Counted from the stretch's first letter, positions 26,301 through 35,316 are shown. The stretch: 64,000 nucleotides of DNA from Gordonia heveisoli (GCF_030315745.1 NZ_JASXSH010000001.1:1-64000), one strand, 5' to 3'. Program-made: numbers and translations. Notes: generated from the sequence alone by a model not told the origin.

Positions 26301-27730
26301 GGCCTTCTGCCGCGGTGGACGGCGATCCGCGCACCGTCTGGACCGCTCCGGAGGCGGCCACCGACCCGGACAAGCGCCGCGACCGACCGACGACCAGACC
26401 ATCGGCGGCCGACCGCCCGAAGAACCCCCAGCTGGTGCTGAATCTGCCCGCACCGCAACCGGTCACCGGACTCGAACTGACACTGCCGCAGGACTACCCG
26501 GCCGCGCCGACCAAGGTGTCGGTCGACCTGGGCACCGGCGCGCAGGTGCGCAGCGTCCCCGCCGACGGCCGGTTGTCGCTGCGCCCGGCGACGACCGATC
26601 GGATCGCGGTGACGATCCTCGATCAGCGGGACCTGGTCGATGTCAACAGTCTCGGTTTCGCCTCGCCCGCGCCGCCCGGGATCGCCGAGATCGCCATCGT
26701 CGGCGGCCCACCGCCCCCGCCCGCCGACGACGATCGGGTCATCGACGTCGACTGTGCGGCCGGGATCGGGGTCACCGTCTCCGGCCAGGTGACCCCGATG
26801 ACGGTACGCACCACCGTCGGCGCCCTCCGCAACGGCCATCCGGTGGTCGCGAAACCCTGTGCCCCACAACCTGTTCGACTCGCCGCCGGACAGCAGGAGC
26901 TGACCGTCAACCCGAGTGCGGCATTCAGCGTCGACGCCGTCTCGCTCGATGTACCCGAGTCCGTCGGTGGATCCGCGACGCCGACCGTCGCCGTTCCCGG
27001 CCGCGTGCTGTCCTGGTCGGCGACCGACCGTTCGGTGCAGGTCCCGCCGTCCGACCACGACCGGGTGATCGTGGTGCCGGAGAGCACCAACGACGGCTGG
27101 CAGGCCCGGCTCGGCGACGCACAGCTGACCCCGATCGTGGTCAACGGGTGGCAGCAGGGCTGGCTGGTGCCTGCCAACACATCCGGCACCCTGCATCTCA
27201 CCTACCGTTTCGACGAGCTCTACCGGTGGGCACTCGTCGTCGGACTTCTGCTGATGGCGGCGCTGCTGATCGCTGCGGCGTGGCCGGTCCGCGCCGACGG
27301 TGCACCCGAGGCGGTGCAGCGCCGGCAGTGGATGTTGTCGCCGGTCGGACCGGGTGCCGCGGCGGTCGGCGTCCTCGGATTGTCGTGGTTGCTGGCCGGC
27401 TGGTGGGGTGTCGCCATCGGGATCGCCTGCGCGGCAGCCGCCGCTGCCCTGCGACCCCGGGCGGGAGTGGTGGCCGCCTTCGTCGCGATGATGACCGCCA
27501 CCGTCGGCCTGGCCGCCCGACCCTGGCATGCGGCCGACGGCTATCACGGCTTCGCGTGGTGGGTTCAGGCTCCCGCACTGGTGTCGGTGCTGCTGACCAT
27601 CTGGCTGGTCGTCTTCTCTCGTTCGGCCCCGGCCTCCGGGACCGATGCCGACGTCACGCTGCTGGATCGCGTGCGCGCGTCCTCCCTGGCGCGCAGCCAG
27701 CGGCGGGCCGGTTCCTCGAGGAAGGCATAA
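23384..27730 (+). CDS. aftD: Alpha-(1->3)-arabinofuranosyltransferase AftD
   Basis: A roughly 1448-residue GT-C membrane glycosyltransferase that branches arabinan of arabinogalactan/lipoarabinomannan using decaprenyl-phospho-arabinose. The N-terminal third is polytopic (about 10-12 TM helices), the middle is a large extracellular part with two discoidin-like carbohydrate-binding segments (each with an AAFDGD/AVDGDP-type turn followed by TAW or TVW), and two or three TM helices close the protein. Conserved sequence (SPGRIAADTKLDLTANP) extends upstream of the first ATG at 23558, and no ATG, GTG or TTG exists in frame between the stop at 23174 and 23558, so the start is inferred as CTG 23384, overlapping the DUF2613 stop. 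It overlaps the convergent acyltransferase by 166 bases. Confidence 0.88.
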   Translation: MRSHELSRAGVAVAAALALLVCLLQSPGRIAADTKLDLTANPIGLLRRAAHLWSPDAPMGQVQNQAYGYFFPHGAFFALGDLLQLPPWIVQRLWWALLLTAGFVGVVRLAEALRVGSPTSRIVAGAIFALSPRVLTTLGSISSETLPMMLAPWVLLPVVRALDTEPGRRPLWREAARSAAAVALMGAVNAVATLAALGVAVLWWMIHAASTRGLRWLRFGLWWAVGLALACAWWLVPLLILSRVSPPFLDYIESSGVTTQWTSLTEVLRGTSSWTPFVSSERVAGAVLVAQPAAVLATGTLAAAGLAGLCMRHMPFRGPLVIVLAVGLMLMCVGFAGQLGSPIADDVRAFLDGPGAALRNIHKFEPLIRLPLALGVAHLLARVPLPGSVPWRTAMSAFAHPQRSRPVAAAIVVLVAMVGAGSLMWTGQLTPAGAYREIPRYWQQTSDWLADHSDPDGDGTGTRALVVPGAPFADQLWGLTRDEPMQPLARSPWAVRDAIPLTPPGAIRAMDSVQRAIAAGRGSPGLAATLAQQGIGYVVLRADLDPDTSRSARPLLVQQALLDSPGLHRVAVFGPQVSAPSVADVVRDNNLRPPMPAVQIFAVDGPAGFPDTGPVLADATTMPTVTGGPEALAAIADMRARMGLTPLGPAILDTDARRAGVGGRGLLVTDTPADRETDFGRVDDHSSAIRAVGDPRRTRNAVADYPVDGAQLVRGEWLLDNQTGQVRVYTSGSAADATQPGQTSPANSAAAAFDGDPHTAWASAGLQSALGQSMRIDFTRPRSDLAITLTTAKALGPDVTSVLISTEAGSTVAAIGKPGTPVTLAAPGGATRWVQIRAIATADGTAGNQFALAEVGVGDLRTGTALHIRHRVVLPELTAQTRVTGWLLTQELAGRPSCVDDPAADVVRCAGGLGLSPETPGLFTRALSVPQSTDVTPTLTLTPRPGDALNALLRTPRTIVATGSSSVTDPRGGPSAAVDGDPRTVWTAPEAATDPDKRRDRPTTRPSAADRPKNPQLVLNLPAPQPVTGLELTLPQDYPAAPTKVSVDLGTGAQVRSVPADGRLSLRPATTDRIAVTILDQRDLVDVNSLGFASPAPPGIAEIAIVGGPPPPPADDDRVIDVDCAAGIGVTVSGQVTPMTVRTTVGALRNGHPVVAKPCAPQPVRLAAGQQELTVNPSAAFSVDAVSLDVPESVGGSATPTVAVPGRVLSWSATDRSVQVPPSDHDRVIVVPESTNDGWQARLGDAQLTPIVVNGWQQGWLVPANTSGTLHLTYRFDELYRWALVVGLLLMAALLIAAAWPVRADGAPEAVQRRQWMLSPVGPGAAAVGVLGLSWLLAGWWGVAIGIACAAAAAALRPRAGVVAAFVAMMTATVGLAARPWHAADGYHGFAWWVQAPALVSVLLTIWLVVFSRSAPASGTDADVTLLDRVRASSLARSQRRAGSSRKA

Positions 27731-28827
27731 CTCGCCGCCGACACCCCGATCGTCAGGACGACGGTGATCATCCACACCAGCAGGGCGTCACCGCTGAACG
27801 GGATGATGCCGAACAGCGGGAAGACCATCTCCAGCACCGCCAGATGCCAGATGAAGATGCCGTACGACCACCGTCCGAGCGCCAACATGACCGGTGAGCA
27901 CAGGAAACGGAATGGTGGATCGCCGACGACCAGCGGCGCCAGCAGCGCATAACCGCACACCGCGCCCAGCACCATCTTGGTGGCGAATTCCAGTTCGGTC
28001 AGCGCACCCAGCCCGGTCGGACCGGCCAGCGGGGTGCAGGCCAGCGCGTAGGCGGCGACGAATGCCACGAACATCACCCGGCGTCGGGCGCTGACCGCGA
28101 CCGCGTGCCGCGACCACCGCCCGGTCCGGCCGACGTCGACCGCGCCGGCCAGTTCGGCGAGCAACAGCCCCGCCAGGAACCACGGCAGGTGACCGAACAC
28201 CCAGTTCTTGGGTTCGACCCCATCCGCGATCGGCAGCGCGTGCACGGCCCACGCCCAGGTCAGACTCACCGCCCCCAGCACCAGCAGCGCAGGGACCCGC
28301 CAGCGGGCGCGACGGCCGGACAGGTTCCGCAGGGCCAGACCGAGGAACGGCAGCAGCAGATAGAAGGCCACCTCCACCGACAGACTCCACATCTGCGTCA
28401 GGCCGGCGGTCAGCGACAGCGGGACGAAGACCTGGGTGAGGGTGAGATTGGCCAGCCACACCGTCGTATCAGCCCCCTGCGCAGCCGGGAGCAGCAGTAG
28501 TACGAGCGTCACCACCACCACGTAGGCGGGCCAGATCCGCACCACCCGATGCCGCAGATAGCGCCGGATCGGCGGATGCCCACCGTCGGTGTACGCCCGG
28601 TCCACCCAGGCGCGCCACAGCAGGAATCCGGACAGGGCGAAGAAGACCGCGACCGCCAGATCGAGACGGCCCAGGACCGGCCCGAGGACCGCCAAGTTCA
28701 CCGCACCGGTCTGAAAGGACACGTGAGTGGTCAGCACACCGAGCGCGGCCAGCGCCCGCATCCCCTCGAGCTGCGGATAGAACCGTCGGGTCGCGACGGC
28801 TGCGGCAGGGCGATCGGTGCTGGTCAT
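27565..28827 (-). CDS. Acyltransferase family 3 membrane protein
   Basis: A 420-residue acyltransferase-3 (OafA-like) protein with about ten TM helices. The catalytic R-x10-H pattern is seen in RALAALGVLTTHVSF, and WSLSVEVAFYLLLP is the other family signature. Such enzymes O-acylate glycans or lipids at the membrane. It matches the place of M. tuberculosis Rv0228 between aftD and the DUF3068 gene, so a cell-envelope glycan substrate is likely. The start is at ATG 28827. The last 55 codons overlap the end of aftD on the opposite strand. Confidence 0.85.
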   Translation of the reverse strand: MTSTDRPAAAVATRRFYPQLEGMRALAALGVLTTHVSFQTGAVNLAVLGPVLGRLDLAVAVFFALSGFLLWRAWVDRAYTDGGHPPIRRYLRHRVVRIWPAYVVVVTLVLLLLPAAQGADTTVWLANLTLTQVFVPLSLTAGLTQMWSLSVEVAFYLLLPFLGLALRNLSGRRARWRVPALLVLGAVSLTWAWAVHALPIADGVEPKNWVFGHLPWFLAGLLLAELAGAVDVGRTGRWSRHAVAVSARRRVMFVAFVAAYALACTPLAGPTGLGALTELEFATKMVLGAVCGYALLAPLVVGDPPFRFLCSPVMLALGRWSYGIFIWHLAVLEMVFPLFGIIPFSGDALLVWMITVVLTIGVSAASYAFLEEPARRWLRAREDARTRSSSVTSASVPEAGAEREKTTSQMVSSTDTSAGA

Positions 28828-28873
28828 GCTCGGTACAGGGTAGCCGCATCGACGCATGCGGTGATGCCCGCGA

Positions 28874-28879
28874 TAGCCT
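28874..28879 (+). promoter_or_regulatory. Candidate -10 box before DUF3068 gene
   Basis: TAGCCT, 7 nt before the ATG at 28887; fits leaderless transcription. Confidence 0.45.
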
Positions 28880-28886
28880 CCCCTCT

Positions 28887-30089
28887 ATGGCAGCGTCCGA
28901 GACCACCCCGCGCCGGTGGTCGACCACCGACCTCCTCGGACCGACCGCGCTGTTCGTCGGCGCCTTTCTGCTGGCGGTCACCGTCGCCCTGCCGACACTG
29001 CTGGCGGACGGGCTGCGCAAGGTACCGCTGAGCACCGATTTCACCACCGTCGCGGTCCTCACCGAACCGGCCACTGTGCTCGATCGCTGTTCTCTGAACA
29101 CCCCGTCCGCCCGGACCGTCGAAGCCGACCTGGTCCGTCAGCAGCGGGTGGTGGCGGTGCAGCCCTCGGACCGGGATCGGGTGACCCTGCAGGCCGGCAC
29201 CTCCATCCAGGCCGACGCCTTGATCATCGACGGCAAACGCGTCGACGTGGACGCCCCCCGACCGGGGGCACCCGCCCGCACCCCGGACGACCCGAACCGG
29301 CCGGAGACCGCGCCCACCCCCGAATCCGACTGCACCGACTCGACGATCACCGCAGTCAAGGACCGGATCACCCTCGACCGCACCACCGCCGAACCCGACC
29401 TCGGCGACGGCGGCAGCTCCGAGATCCAGTACGAGAGCCGGTCGGCGCCCGTCGCCGTACCCGATCGCCGCGGCTTCACCTACCTGTTCCCCTTCGACCT
29501 GAGCACCGGCGACCACACGTTCTTCGACACCACCACCCGACGGTCTGTCGCGCTGCGATACACCGGCGACACCCAGGTGGAAGGGCATGATGTGGCCCGA
29601 TTCGTCGCCGAGATCACCGACACCGACCTCGCCGGACTGGCCGGGGCGTCGACGCCGGCACGGCCGACCACCATCACGCGGCCGGCATCGTGGTTCGGCG
29701 TCGGGGGAAGCCCGGCCCGACCGCTCACCGCCACCCTGCACCACCGGTCCCGGTGGGAGCTCGCCGTCGACACCCGGTCCGGAATGATCGTCGACCAGGA
29801 CATCGTCGTGGACGAGTCCTATCGTCTGCCCGCAGGCACTGCAGCCGTCGCCGACGACTTCGCGCTGCCCTATCTGCGCGCCCGATTCACCTTCGACGAC
29901 CGGACCCGCGAGGAGATGACCCAGCGGGCCGCCGACCTGGCCCGCCCCGCACTGATCTGGGGGCGACTGGTCCCCATCGGCACCGGGATCGTCGGTGCGG
30001 TGCTGGTCGTCGTCGGCCTGTGGTTCCTCGACACCGCGCGCATCCCCAGCCGGATCCGACGTTGGGCAGAGCAGGGACATCAGGACTGA
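28887..30089 (+). CDS. DUF3068 (PorA-family) membrane protein
   Basis: A 400-residue protein with a TM helix near each end (about 17-40 and 360-382) and a large extracellular beta-rich domain between, the DUF3068 layout (M. tuberculosis Rv0227c as recalled, implicated in envelope function). Motifs include TYLFPFDLSTGDHTFFDT. No enzymatic residues are known for the family. It is divergent from the acyltransferase gene and faces the flippase gene with only a 12-base gap. Confidence 0.8.
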   Translation: MAASETTPRRWSTTDLLGPTALFVGAFLLAVTVALPTLLADGLRKVPLSTDFTTVAVLTEPATVLDRCSLNTPSARTVEADLVRQQRVVAVQPSDRDRVTLQAGTSIQADALIIDGKRVDVDAPRPGAPARTPDDPNRPETAPTPESDCTDSTITAVKDRITLDRTTAEPDLGDGGSSEIQYESRSAPVAVPDRRGFTYLFPFDLSTGDHTFFDTTTRRSVALRYTGDTQVEGHDVARFVAEITDTDLAGLAGASTPARPTTITRPASWFGVGGSPARPLTATLHHRSRWELAVDTRSGMIVDQDIVVDESYRLPAGTAAVADDFALPYLRARFTFDDRTREEMTQRAADLARPALIWGRLVPIGTGIVGAVLVVVGLWFLDTARIPSRIRRWAEQGHQD

Positions 30090-30101
30090 GGGCCGCGCAC
30101 G

Positions 30102-31322
30102 TCACGGTCCGAAACGCCGGAGGCAGACCGTTACGGTCACCGTCGCGGCCAGCATCCCGGACACCGCGGCCACCACTGCGAGGGCGGCGACGCTGTGCAC
30201 CGCGGTCGCGATCACGACCGTCTCACCGGCCGCCACCGCCCACGCGATCCCGGCGATCCGGGTGCGGTCGCGGGCAATCGCCGACAGCAGCGCCACCTGC
30301 AGCACCGACAGCGCTGCGCCCGTGGCCGCGAACAGCCACAGCAACCCGCTCAACGCCTGATAGTCGTCGCCGACGACGAGCGGGACCAGCGGGCCGGCCA
30401 GGCCTGCGCCGACGGTGAGGAGCGCGCCGATGGCCACCACCACCCGCACCGCGGTCCGCAGCGATCCGGCCGAGCGGGCGGGATCGGCGAGCCGCGGATA
30501 GAAGACCACGCCGATCGCCTGCGGCAACCAGAAGGCGACCTTGGTCGCGATGGCCCCCAACGCATAGACACCTGCGTCGTCCTCCCCGAGAACGGTCCGG
30601 GACAGCAGCAGATCGACCGACGTCGCGACGATCAGCACCAACTGCACCTGCGAGGCGCGCAGCACCCCCGCCGCGCTGACCCCCGCATCTCGCGGTACCG
30701 GCGCCGACCGGGCGGCGACGGATCGAACCGGCGCCCACACCACCACCACCCACACGATCACCGCCGACGCCGCCGCCCCGGCGGTACCCGCGAGCAGACC
30801 TCCGGCCGGCCCGGCCCCGGCCGCCAGCACGCCGACCGTCGGCGCCGCACGCAGGAACCCGACCACGGCGAGCACCCAGCCCAGCGCGCGGAACTCGCCG
30901 CGCCCCTGCAGCACGCCCTGTCCAGCGGCGATGAGCGTCAGGAAGGGGGCCGCGCCGAGCGCGCAGATCGTCGTGACCACGCCGGTCCGGGCCAGCATCG
31001 CCACCAGCGGTATCGCGACCGCGACCAGCGCGGCCACCGACAGCGTCGTCCGAATGGTCAGTCCGCGCAGCCCGTGCGGGTCGTACCCCCGCACCACCGC
31101 CCGCGCGAGCACCACCTGCAGCGCGAGCGCCGGGACACCGAGTACCAGCATCGCCGACAGGAGTACCGCGAACTCGCCATACTCCCCCGGCCCGAGGAAC
31201 CAACCGCCGGCGAGCAGATGGACGGTGTACATGCAGGCATTGGCGATCATGGACCCGAGGGCGACCGCACCGATGGCGCCGACGAGACCCGTCGGGGTTC
31301 GCCGTCGTGCGCTCCGCTGCAT
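30102..31322 (-). CDS. Oligosaccharide flippase (MATE/MVF-like) family protein
   Basis: A 406-residue polytopic protein with about 12 TM helices, resembling Wzx-type polysaccharide flippases (opening GSMIANACMYTVHLLAGGWFLGPGEYGEFAVL). It would move lipid-linked oligosaccharides across the membrane. The start is ATG 31322, after GGGG. It has no counterpart at this point in the M. tuberculosis order as I recall it, so it may be a lineage-specific addition to the glycan cluster. The C-terminus nearly abuts the DUF3068 gene. Confidence 0.75.
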   Translation of the reverse strand: MQRSARRRTPTGLVGAIGAVALGSMIANACMYTVHLLAGGWFLGPGEYGEFAVLLSAMLVLGVPALALQVVLARAVVRGYDPHGLRGLTIRTTLSVAALVAVAIPLVAMLARTGVVTTICALGAAPFLTLIAAGQGVLQGRGEFRALGWVLAVVGFLRAAPTVGVLAAGAGPAGGLLAGTAGAAASAVIVWVVVVWAPVRSVAARSAPVPRDAGVSAAGVLRASQVQLVLIVATSVDLLLSRTVLGEDDAGVYALGAIATKVAFWLPQAIGVVFYPRLADPARSAGSLRTAVRVVVAIGALLTVGAGLAGPLVPLVVGDDYQALSGLLWLFAATGAALSVLQVALLSAIARDRTRIAGIAWAVAAGETVVIATAVHSVAALAVVAAVSGMLAATVTVTVCLRRFGP

Positions 31323-31431
31323 TCCCCAAGTGTGCCGACCCGGCGGGCATCGCCGCACCGCGGGGCGTTTTGCACCGGGCCCGGCCGATAGGCGACGATG
31401 GGACGGCAGCGAAAGCGAGAGAGACCTTCTG

Positions 31432-32367
31432 ATGTACGACCAGAACACCAGCTATGAGACCGATCCCACCGACGTCGGTTCCCGCATCGACCCGGTCCTG
31501 GCCCGCAGCTGGCTGCTCGTCAACGGCTCGCACTACAACAAATTCGAGCCGGCCGGCCGGTCGCGCGCCGACATCGTCGTCCTCGACATCGAGGATGCCG
31601 TCGCACCCAAGGACAAGGTCGCCGCACGCGACAACGTGGTCCGCTGGCTCGGCGGCAAGCAGGCCCCGGCCGCCGGAGCCGGTGACTGGGTCCGCATCAA
31701 CGGTTTCGGCACTCCCTGGTGGGCCGACGACATCGCCGCACTGGCCCCCACCGCGATCGGCGGAGTGATGCTGGCGATGGTCGAATCGGTCGACCATGTG
31801 ACCGAGACCGCCAGCCGGCTACCCGATCTGCCGATCGTCGCCCTGGTGGAGACGGCCCGCGGACTGGAGCGGATCGGCGAGATCGCCACCGCGAAGGGAA
31901 CTTTCCGGCTGGCCTTCGGTATCGGCGACTTCCGTCGCGACACCGGGTTCGGCGACAATCCGCTCACCCTGGCCTACGCCCGGTCGCGATTCACCATCGC
32001 CGCCAAGGCCGCGCATCTGCCCAGCGCCATCGATGGCCCGACGGTCGGCTCGAGTGCCCTGAAACTCAGTGAGGCCACCGCGGTCAGCGCCGAGTTCGGG
32101 ATGACCGGCAAGATCTGCCTGACCCCCGATCAGTGCGCCCCGGTCAACGAAGGCCTGTCCCCGTCGCTCGACGAGATCAGTTGGGCCCAGGAGTTCTTCG
32201 CCGAATTCGAGCGGGACGGCGGCGAGATCCGCAACGGCTCGGATCTGCCGCGGATCTCGCGGGCCACCAAGATCCTGGATCTGGCGCGGGCCTACGGCAT
32301 CACCGCCTCCGACTACGAGGACGATCCGGTGCATATGCCCGCACCCTCGGACACCTTCCACTACTGA
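31432..32367 (+). CDS. CitE-like HpcH/HpaI aldolase/citrate lyase beta-type protein
   Basis: A 311-residue TIM-barrel protein of the CitE-like group. Visible active-site elements: RSWLLVNG, DIEDAV, RING, ALVETARGLERIGEIA (metal-binding Glu) and IGDFRRDTG (metal-binding Asp). The alpha and gamma subunits of citrate lyase are not nearby, so it is a stand-alone CitE-like lyase acting on an acyl-CoA such as malyl- or beta-hydroxyacyl-CoA. It is followed after 11 bases by a large membrane protein gene, probably in the same transcript but functionally unrelated. Confidence 0.82.
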   Translation: MYDQNTSYETDPTDVGSRIDPVLARSWLLVNGSHYNKFEPAGRSRADIVVLDIEDAVAPKDKVAARDNVVRWLGGKQAPAAGAGDWVRINGFGTPWWADDIAALAPTAIGGVMLAMVESVDHVTETASRLPDLPIVALVETARGLERIGEIATAKGTFRLAFGIGDFRRDTGFGDNPLTLAYARSRFTIAAKAAHLPSAIDGPTVGSSALKLSEATAVSAEFGMTGKICLTPDQCAPVNEGLSPSLDEISWAQEFFAEFERDGGEIRNGSDLPRISRATKILDLARAYGITASDYEDDPVHMPAPSDTFHY

Positions 32368-32378
32368 CGGTTTCACCG

Positions 32379-34157
32379 ATGCCGACCAGACGGGTGCTGC
32401 CGCTGCTCTACCTCGTCAGCGCGCTGGGGTCCGTCGTCGTCACCGCCCCGATCCTCGGCGCCGCCCTCGGCGTCGGACCACGCTATCTGCTCTACCGCGA
32501 CGCGGTCTCGACGCCGCGATCGCATGTCACCGACGCGATGCTCGGCATCGGGGACGTCGCCCCGCGGGCGGTACCCCAGGACTGGTTCGTCGCGACGGCG
32601 AGTCGGGTCATCGACGGCGGCATGCTGGTCGCGGCGATCATGGTGGCCTCGCTCGTCTTCGCCGGGGTCGGATACGGCCGACTCGCGGCTCGCCTGGTCC
32701 CGTCGGCGCAGCGCGCCGGAGCGGTGGCCGCGAGTGCCGTGGCGATCTGGAATCCCTATGTGGCCGAGCGTCTCCTCCAAGGCCATTGGGGACTGCTGGT
32801 GGGTTATGCGGCACTGGGCTGGCTGATCGTCGAGGTTCTCGATCTGCCCGCGGCACCCACCGCGGCCCGGTGGTGGCGCCTCGCCGGCCTGACTGCCGTC
32901 GCCGGCTTGACCCCGACGGGTTCCCTGCTGGCCGCCGCGGCACTCGGGTGTACCGCTGCGGGACTGCGGATGGGTGGACGCCGTGCGGTGGCGATCGCCG
33001 GATGCTGGCTGTTGGCGTCGGGTCCCTGGCTGGTGGCCGCCATGGTCGGCGGGGCCACCACCTCGTCCGGCACGGGCGGGACCGAGGCATTCGGACTACG
33101 TGCCGAACCCGGATTGGGCGCCCTCGGAACTGCACTCGGTCTCGGCGGAATCTGGAACGCGGACGCCGTGCCCACCAGTCGTACCGTCGGTTGGGCCGCG
33201 GTCGCCACCGTCTGCCTGCTGATCGTGGTCGGCGTCGGCGGATGGCATCTGGCCCGCCACCGCGCCGGCGAGGACGGCCGCGTCGACGCGGTGCGGCGCG
33301 CGCTGGCGATCCTCGCTGCGGTGACGGTGATCGTGGTGGTGTGCACCGCCGTCGGTCCCGGTCGTGCCCTGCTGGGACATGTCGTCGAATCGGTGCCCGG
33401 CGCCGGACTGCTGCGCGACACCCACAAATTCCTGGCCTTGCTGATGCCGGCGTTCGCGATGGCCGTCGCCGGTGCGGTCGCCGCGCTACGCCGCCGGGTG
33501 CCTGCCGGATTCGCGCTGGCCGCGGTGGCGCTGCTGGTCATCGCCCCGCTGCCCGACCTGGGCTGGGGCGTCGGCGGTCAGATCCGGCCGATCGACTATC
33601 CGGCGGACTGGCGAACCGTCGCCGCCATCGTGCCCGCCGACGAAGGTGCGGTCGCCGTGTGGCCATCGGATACCGTGCGCCGCTACGACTTCGCCGACGA
33701 ACTCAGCCTGGATCCGGCGCCGCGGATGCTGCGGGCACCGGTCGTCGAATCGGGCAGGCTGACCGTCGACGGGGTCGAGGTCGACCCGCCGTCGGCGCGG
33801 GCGGCCGAAGTCGACCGGCTCTTGGGGAGTGCAGGCGATCGGAACCGGCTGGCCGAACTGGGAGTCGGATGGGTTCTCGTCGAGGACGGTTCGACACCGG
33901 CCGCGCTCACCGGTGCCCACCCGGTATTCGCGGGGACATCCTTGCGGCTCTACCGCATCGACGATCCGGTGCTGGATCAGGTTTCGGCGGTCCGCCGCGC
34001 GCTGGTGATCGGAGCCCACCTGGTGTGGCTGACACTCATCGTCGGCGCGGCCGCCACCGTGGCCCTCGGCGGGGTGCGGCGGATTCGCCGGTCATCTCCG
34101 CGAAGGCGGCCACGAAGCCGTCGGCCGTCGCCGACCACGAATACCGGCCCGACCTGA
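32379..34157 (+). CDS. Polytopic membrane protein, Rv0226c-like
   Basis: A 592-residue protein with 10 or more TM helices and a hydrophilic segment (about 420-540) before the last TM helix. It resembles, by position and layout, M. tuberculosis Rv0226c, and vaguely the N-terminal part of AftD (HKFLALLMPAFAMAVAG compares with the IHKFEPLIRLPLALG stretch of AftD), so a GT-C-type glycan enzyme is possible but unproven. The C-terminal tail is strongly basic (RRIRRSSPRRRPRSRR) and lies in a 122-base overlap with the convergent GT4 gene. Function is not known to me. Confidence 0.65.
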   Translation: MPTRRVLPLLYLVSALGSVVVTAPILGAALGVGPRYLLYRDAVSTPRSHVTDAMLGIGDVAPRAVPQDWFVATASRVIDGGMLVAAIMVASLVFAGVGYGRLAARLVPSAQRAGAVAASAVAIWNPYVAERLLQGHWGLLVGYAALGWLIVEVLDLPAAPTAARWWRLAGLTAVAGLTPTGSLLAAAALGCTAAGLRMGGRRAVAIAGCWLLASGPWLVAAMVGGATTSSGTGGTEAFGLRAEPGLGALGTALGLGGIWNADAVPTSRTVGWAAVATVCLLIVVGVGGWHLARHRAGEDGRVDAVRRALAILAAVTVIVVVCTAVGPGRALLGHVVESVPGAGLLRDTHKFLALLMPAFAMAVAGAVAALRRRVPAGFALAAVALLVIAPLPDLGWGVGGQIRPIDYPADWRTVAAIVPADEGAVAVWPSDTVRRYDFADELSLDPAPRMLRAPVVESGRLTVDGVEVDPPSARAAEVDRLLGSAGDRNRLAELGVGWVLVEDGSTPAALTGAHPVFAGTSLRLYRIDDPVLDQVSAVRRALVIGAHLVWLTLIVGAAATVALGGVRRIRRSSPRRRPRSRRPSPTTNTGPT

Positions 34158-35220
34158 CCTTCGCAGCCATACCAAGACGTCGGGCTGCGGCCTCATCTTC
34201 GACGAGTTTGCGTGTCGCACTGATCATTTCGTCAACCCCGTCGACGAGCAGTCCGGTGCGCCCGTCGTCGACGGATTCCACCAGACCGACCGACGAGCGG
34301 TACCCGACGGTGGCGACACCGTGCTGGGCCGCCTCCACCACGGCCAGGCCCCAGCCCTCCTTGCGGGAGGGCATCAGATGTACTCGGGCACCCGCCAGTA
34401 GCTCATGTTTGCGCCGCTCGCTGACGTGGCCGTGAAAAGTGACCGCCGCGTCGATGCCGAGTTCACCTGCGAACCTGCGCAATTCCGGAGCCCACCAGCC
34501 GCCGCCGATGACGTCGAGGGTGACGTCGAGACCCTCGCGACGCAGATCGTCGACGACCCGCAGCGCATGCTCGACCTGTTTGTGCGGCACCAGTCGCGAC
34601 AGCACGCACAGCCGAACCGGACCATCCGCCGGCATCTGCTGCGGGTGCAGACCGTCGGGCAGCGGGTCGATACCGTTGCGGATCACCGTGATGCGGGCGG
34701 CGTCGACCCCCAGGTCCACGAGTTCGTGTTTGGACGGCGTGGATACCGTGACGTACCGGTGGCGGCGATGCACCCGCGGCGACACCGTCGACTCCAGGTA
34801 CCACCCCAGCCTGCCCAGCACACGGCCCGCGACCGGCCACTGTTCCCGATGGCAGTGATGCACCAGCACCGCGGTGGGCACTCCCGCGACGAGAGTGGCG
34901 AAGAAGGGCACCCCGTTCTGGGTGTCGACGACCACCTCGGGCGCGAACCCGGCCAGCCGGCCCCGGCCCAACCGTCCGGCGACCATCATCGCCAGCACCC
35001 GTGGATAGACCGTGATGCGCCCGCCGACCCGGACGAACCGGATCCCGTCGCGCATCTCCTCGCGCCGCGAACCGGGATACCGGGAGGTCAGGTAGGTGAC
35101 ACGAACTCCGCGTCGGACCAATTCGGCACCGACGCGTTCCAGGTAGGTCTCACTGCCGCCGCCCTGCGGGTGACAGGTGTCCCGCCAGCACAACAGCAGG
35201 ACCTCGGATGGAGCACGCAT
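34036..35220 (-). CDS. Glycosyltransferase family 4
   Basis: A 394-residue GT-B enzyme. The N-terminal acceptor domain has GGGSETYLERV; the C-terminal nucleotide-sugar domain has the LSRLVPHKQ start, the GGGWWAPELRR segment and the E-x7-E motif (EGWGLAVVEAAQHG). It would transfer a sugar from a nucleotide donor, probably for an envelope glycolipid given the neighbours; equivalent to Rv0225 by position. ATG 35220 is divergent from the methyltransferase gene. The basic C-terminus overlaps the preceding convergent gene. Confidence 0.85.
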   Translation of the reverse strand: MRAPSEVLLLCWRDTCHPQGGGSETYLERVGAELVRRGVRVTYLTSRYPGSRREEMRDGIRFVRVGGRITVYPRVLAMMVAGRLGRGRLAGFAPEVVVDTQNGVPFFATLVAGVPTAVLVHHCHREQWPVAGRVLGRLGWYLESTVSPRVHRRHRYVTVSTPSKHELVDLGVDAARITVIRNGIDPLPDGLHPQQMPADGPVRLCVLSRLVPHKQVEHALRVVDDLRREGLDVTLDVIGGGWWAPELRRFAGELGIDAAVTFHGHVSERRKHELLAGARVHLMPSRKEGWGLAVVEAAQHGVATVGYRSSVGLVESVDDGRTGLLVDGVDEMISATRKLVEDEAAARRLGMAAKVRSGRYSWSATADGFVAAFAEMTGESAAPRRGPRWRPRRR

Positions 35221-35303
35221 TGCCGCACAGATTACCGACCGAGCCTGAGAACAAGCGCATCGGCCCTGGTCCGGGCGTCGTCTGGCCGGCAGGCACCGAC
35301 CAC

Positions 35304-35309
35304 TAGAAT
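35304..35309 (+). promoter_or_regulatory. Candidate -10 box before methyltransferase gene
   Basis: TAGAAT, close to the consensus, 7 nt before the GTG at 35317; strong leaderless candidate. Confidence 0.55.
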
Positions 35310-35316
35310 CGTCCGG

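Noticed and set aside
25082-27775. 897-codon open frame antisense to aftD
   Set aside because: Low-complexity translation and complete overlap with aftD; a shadow of its codon bias.
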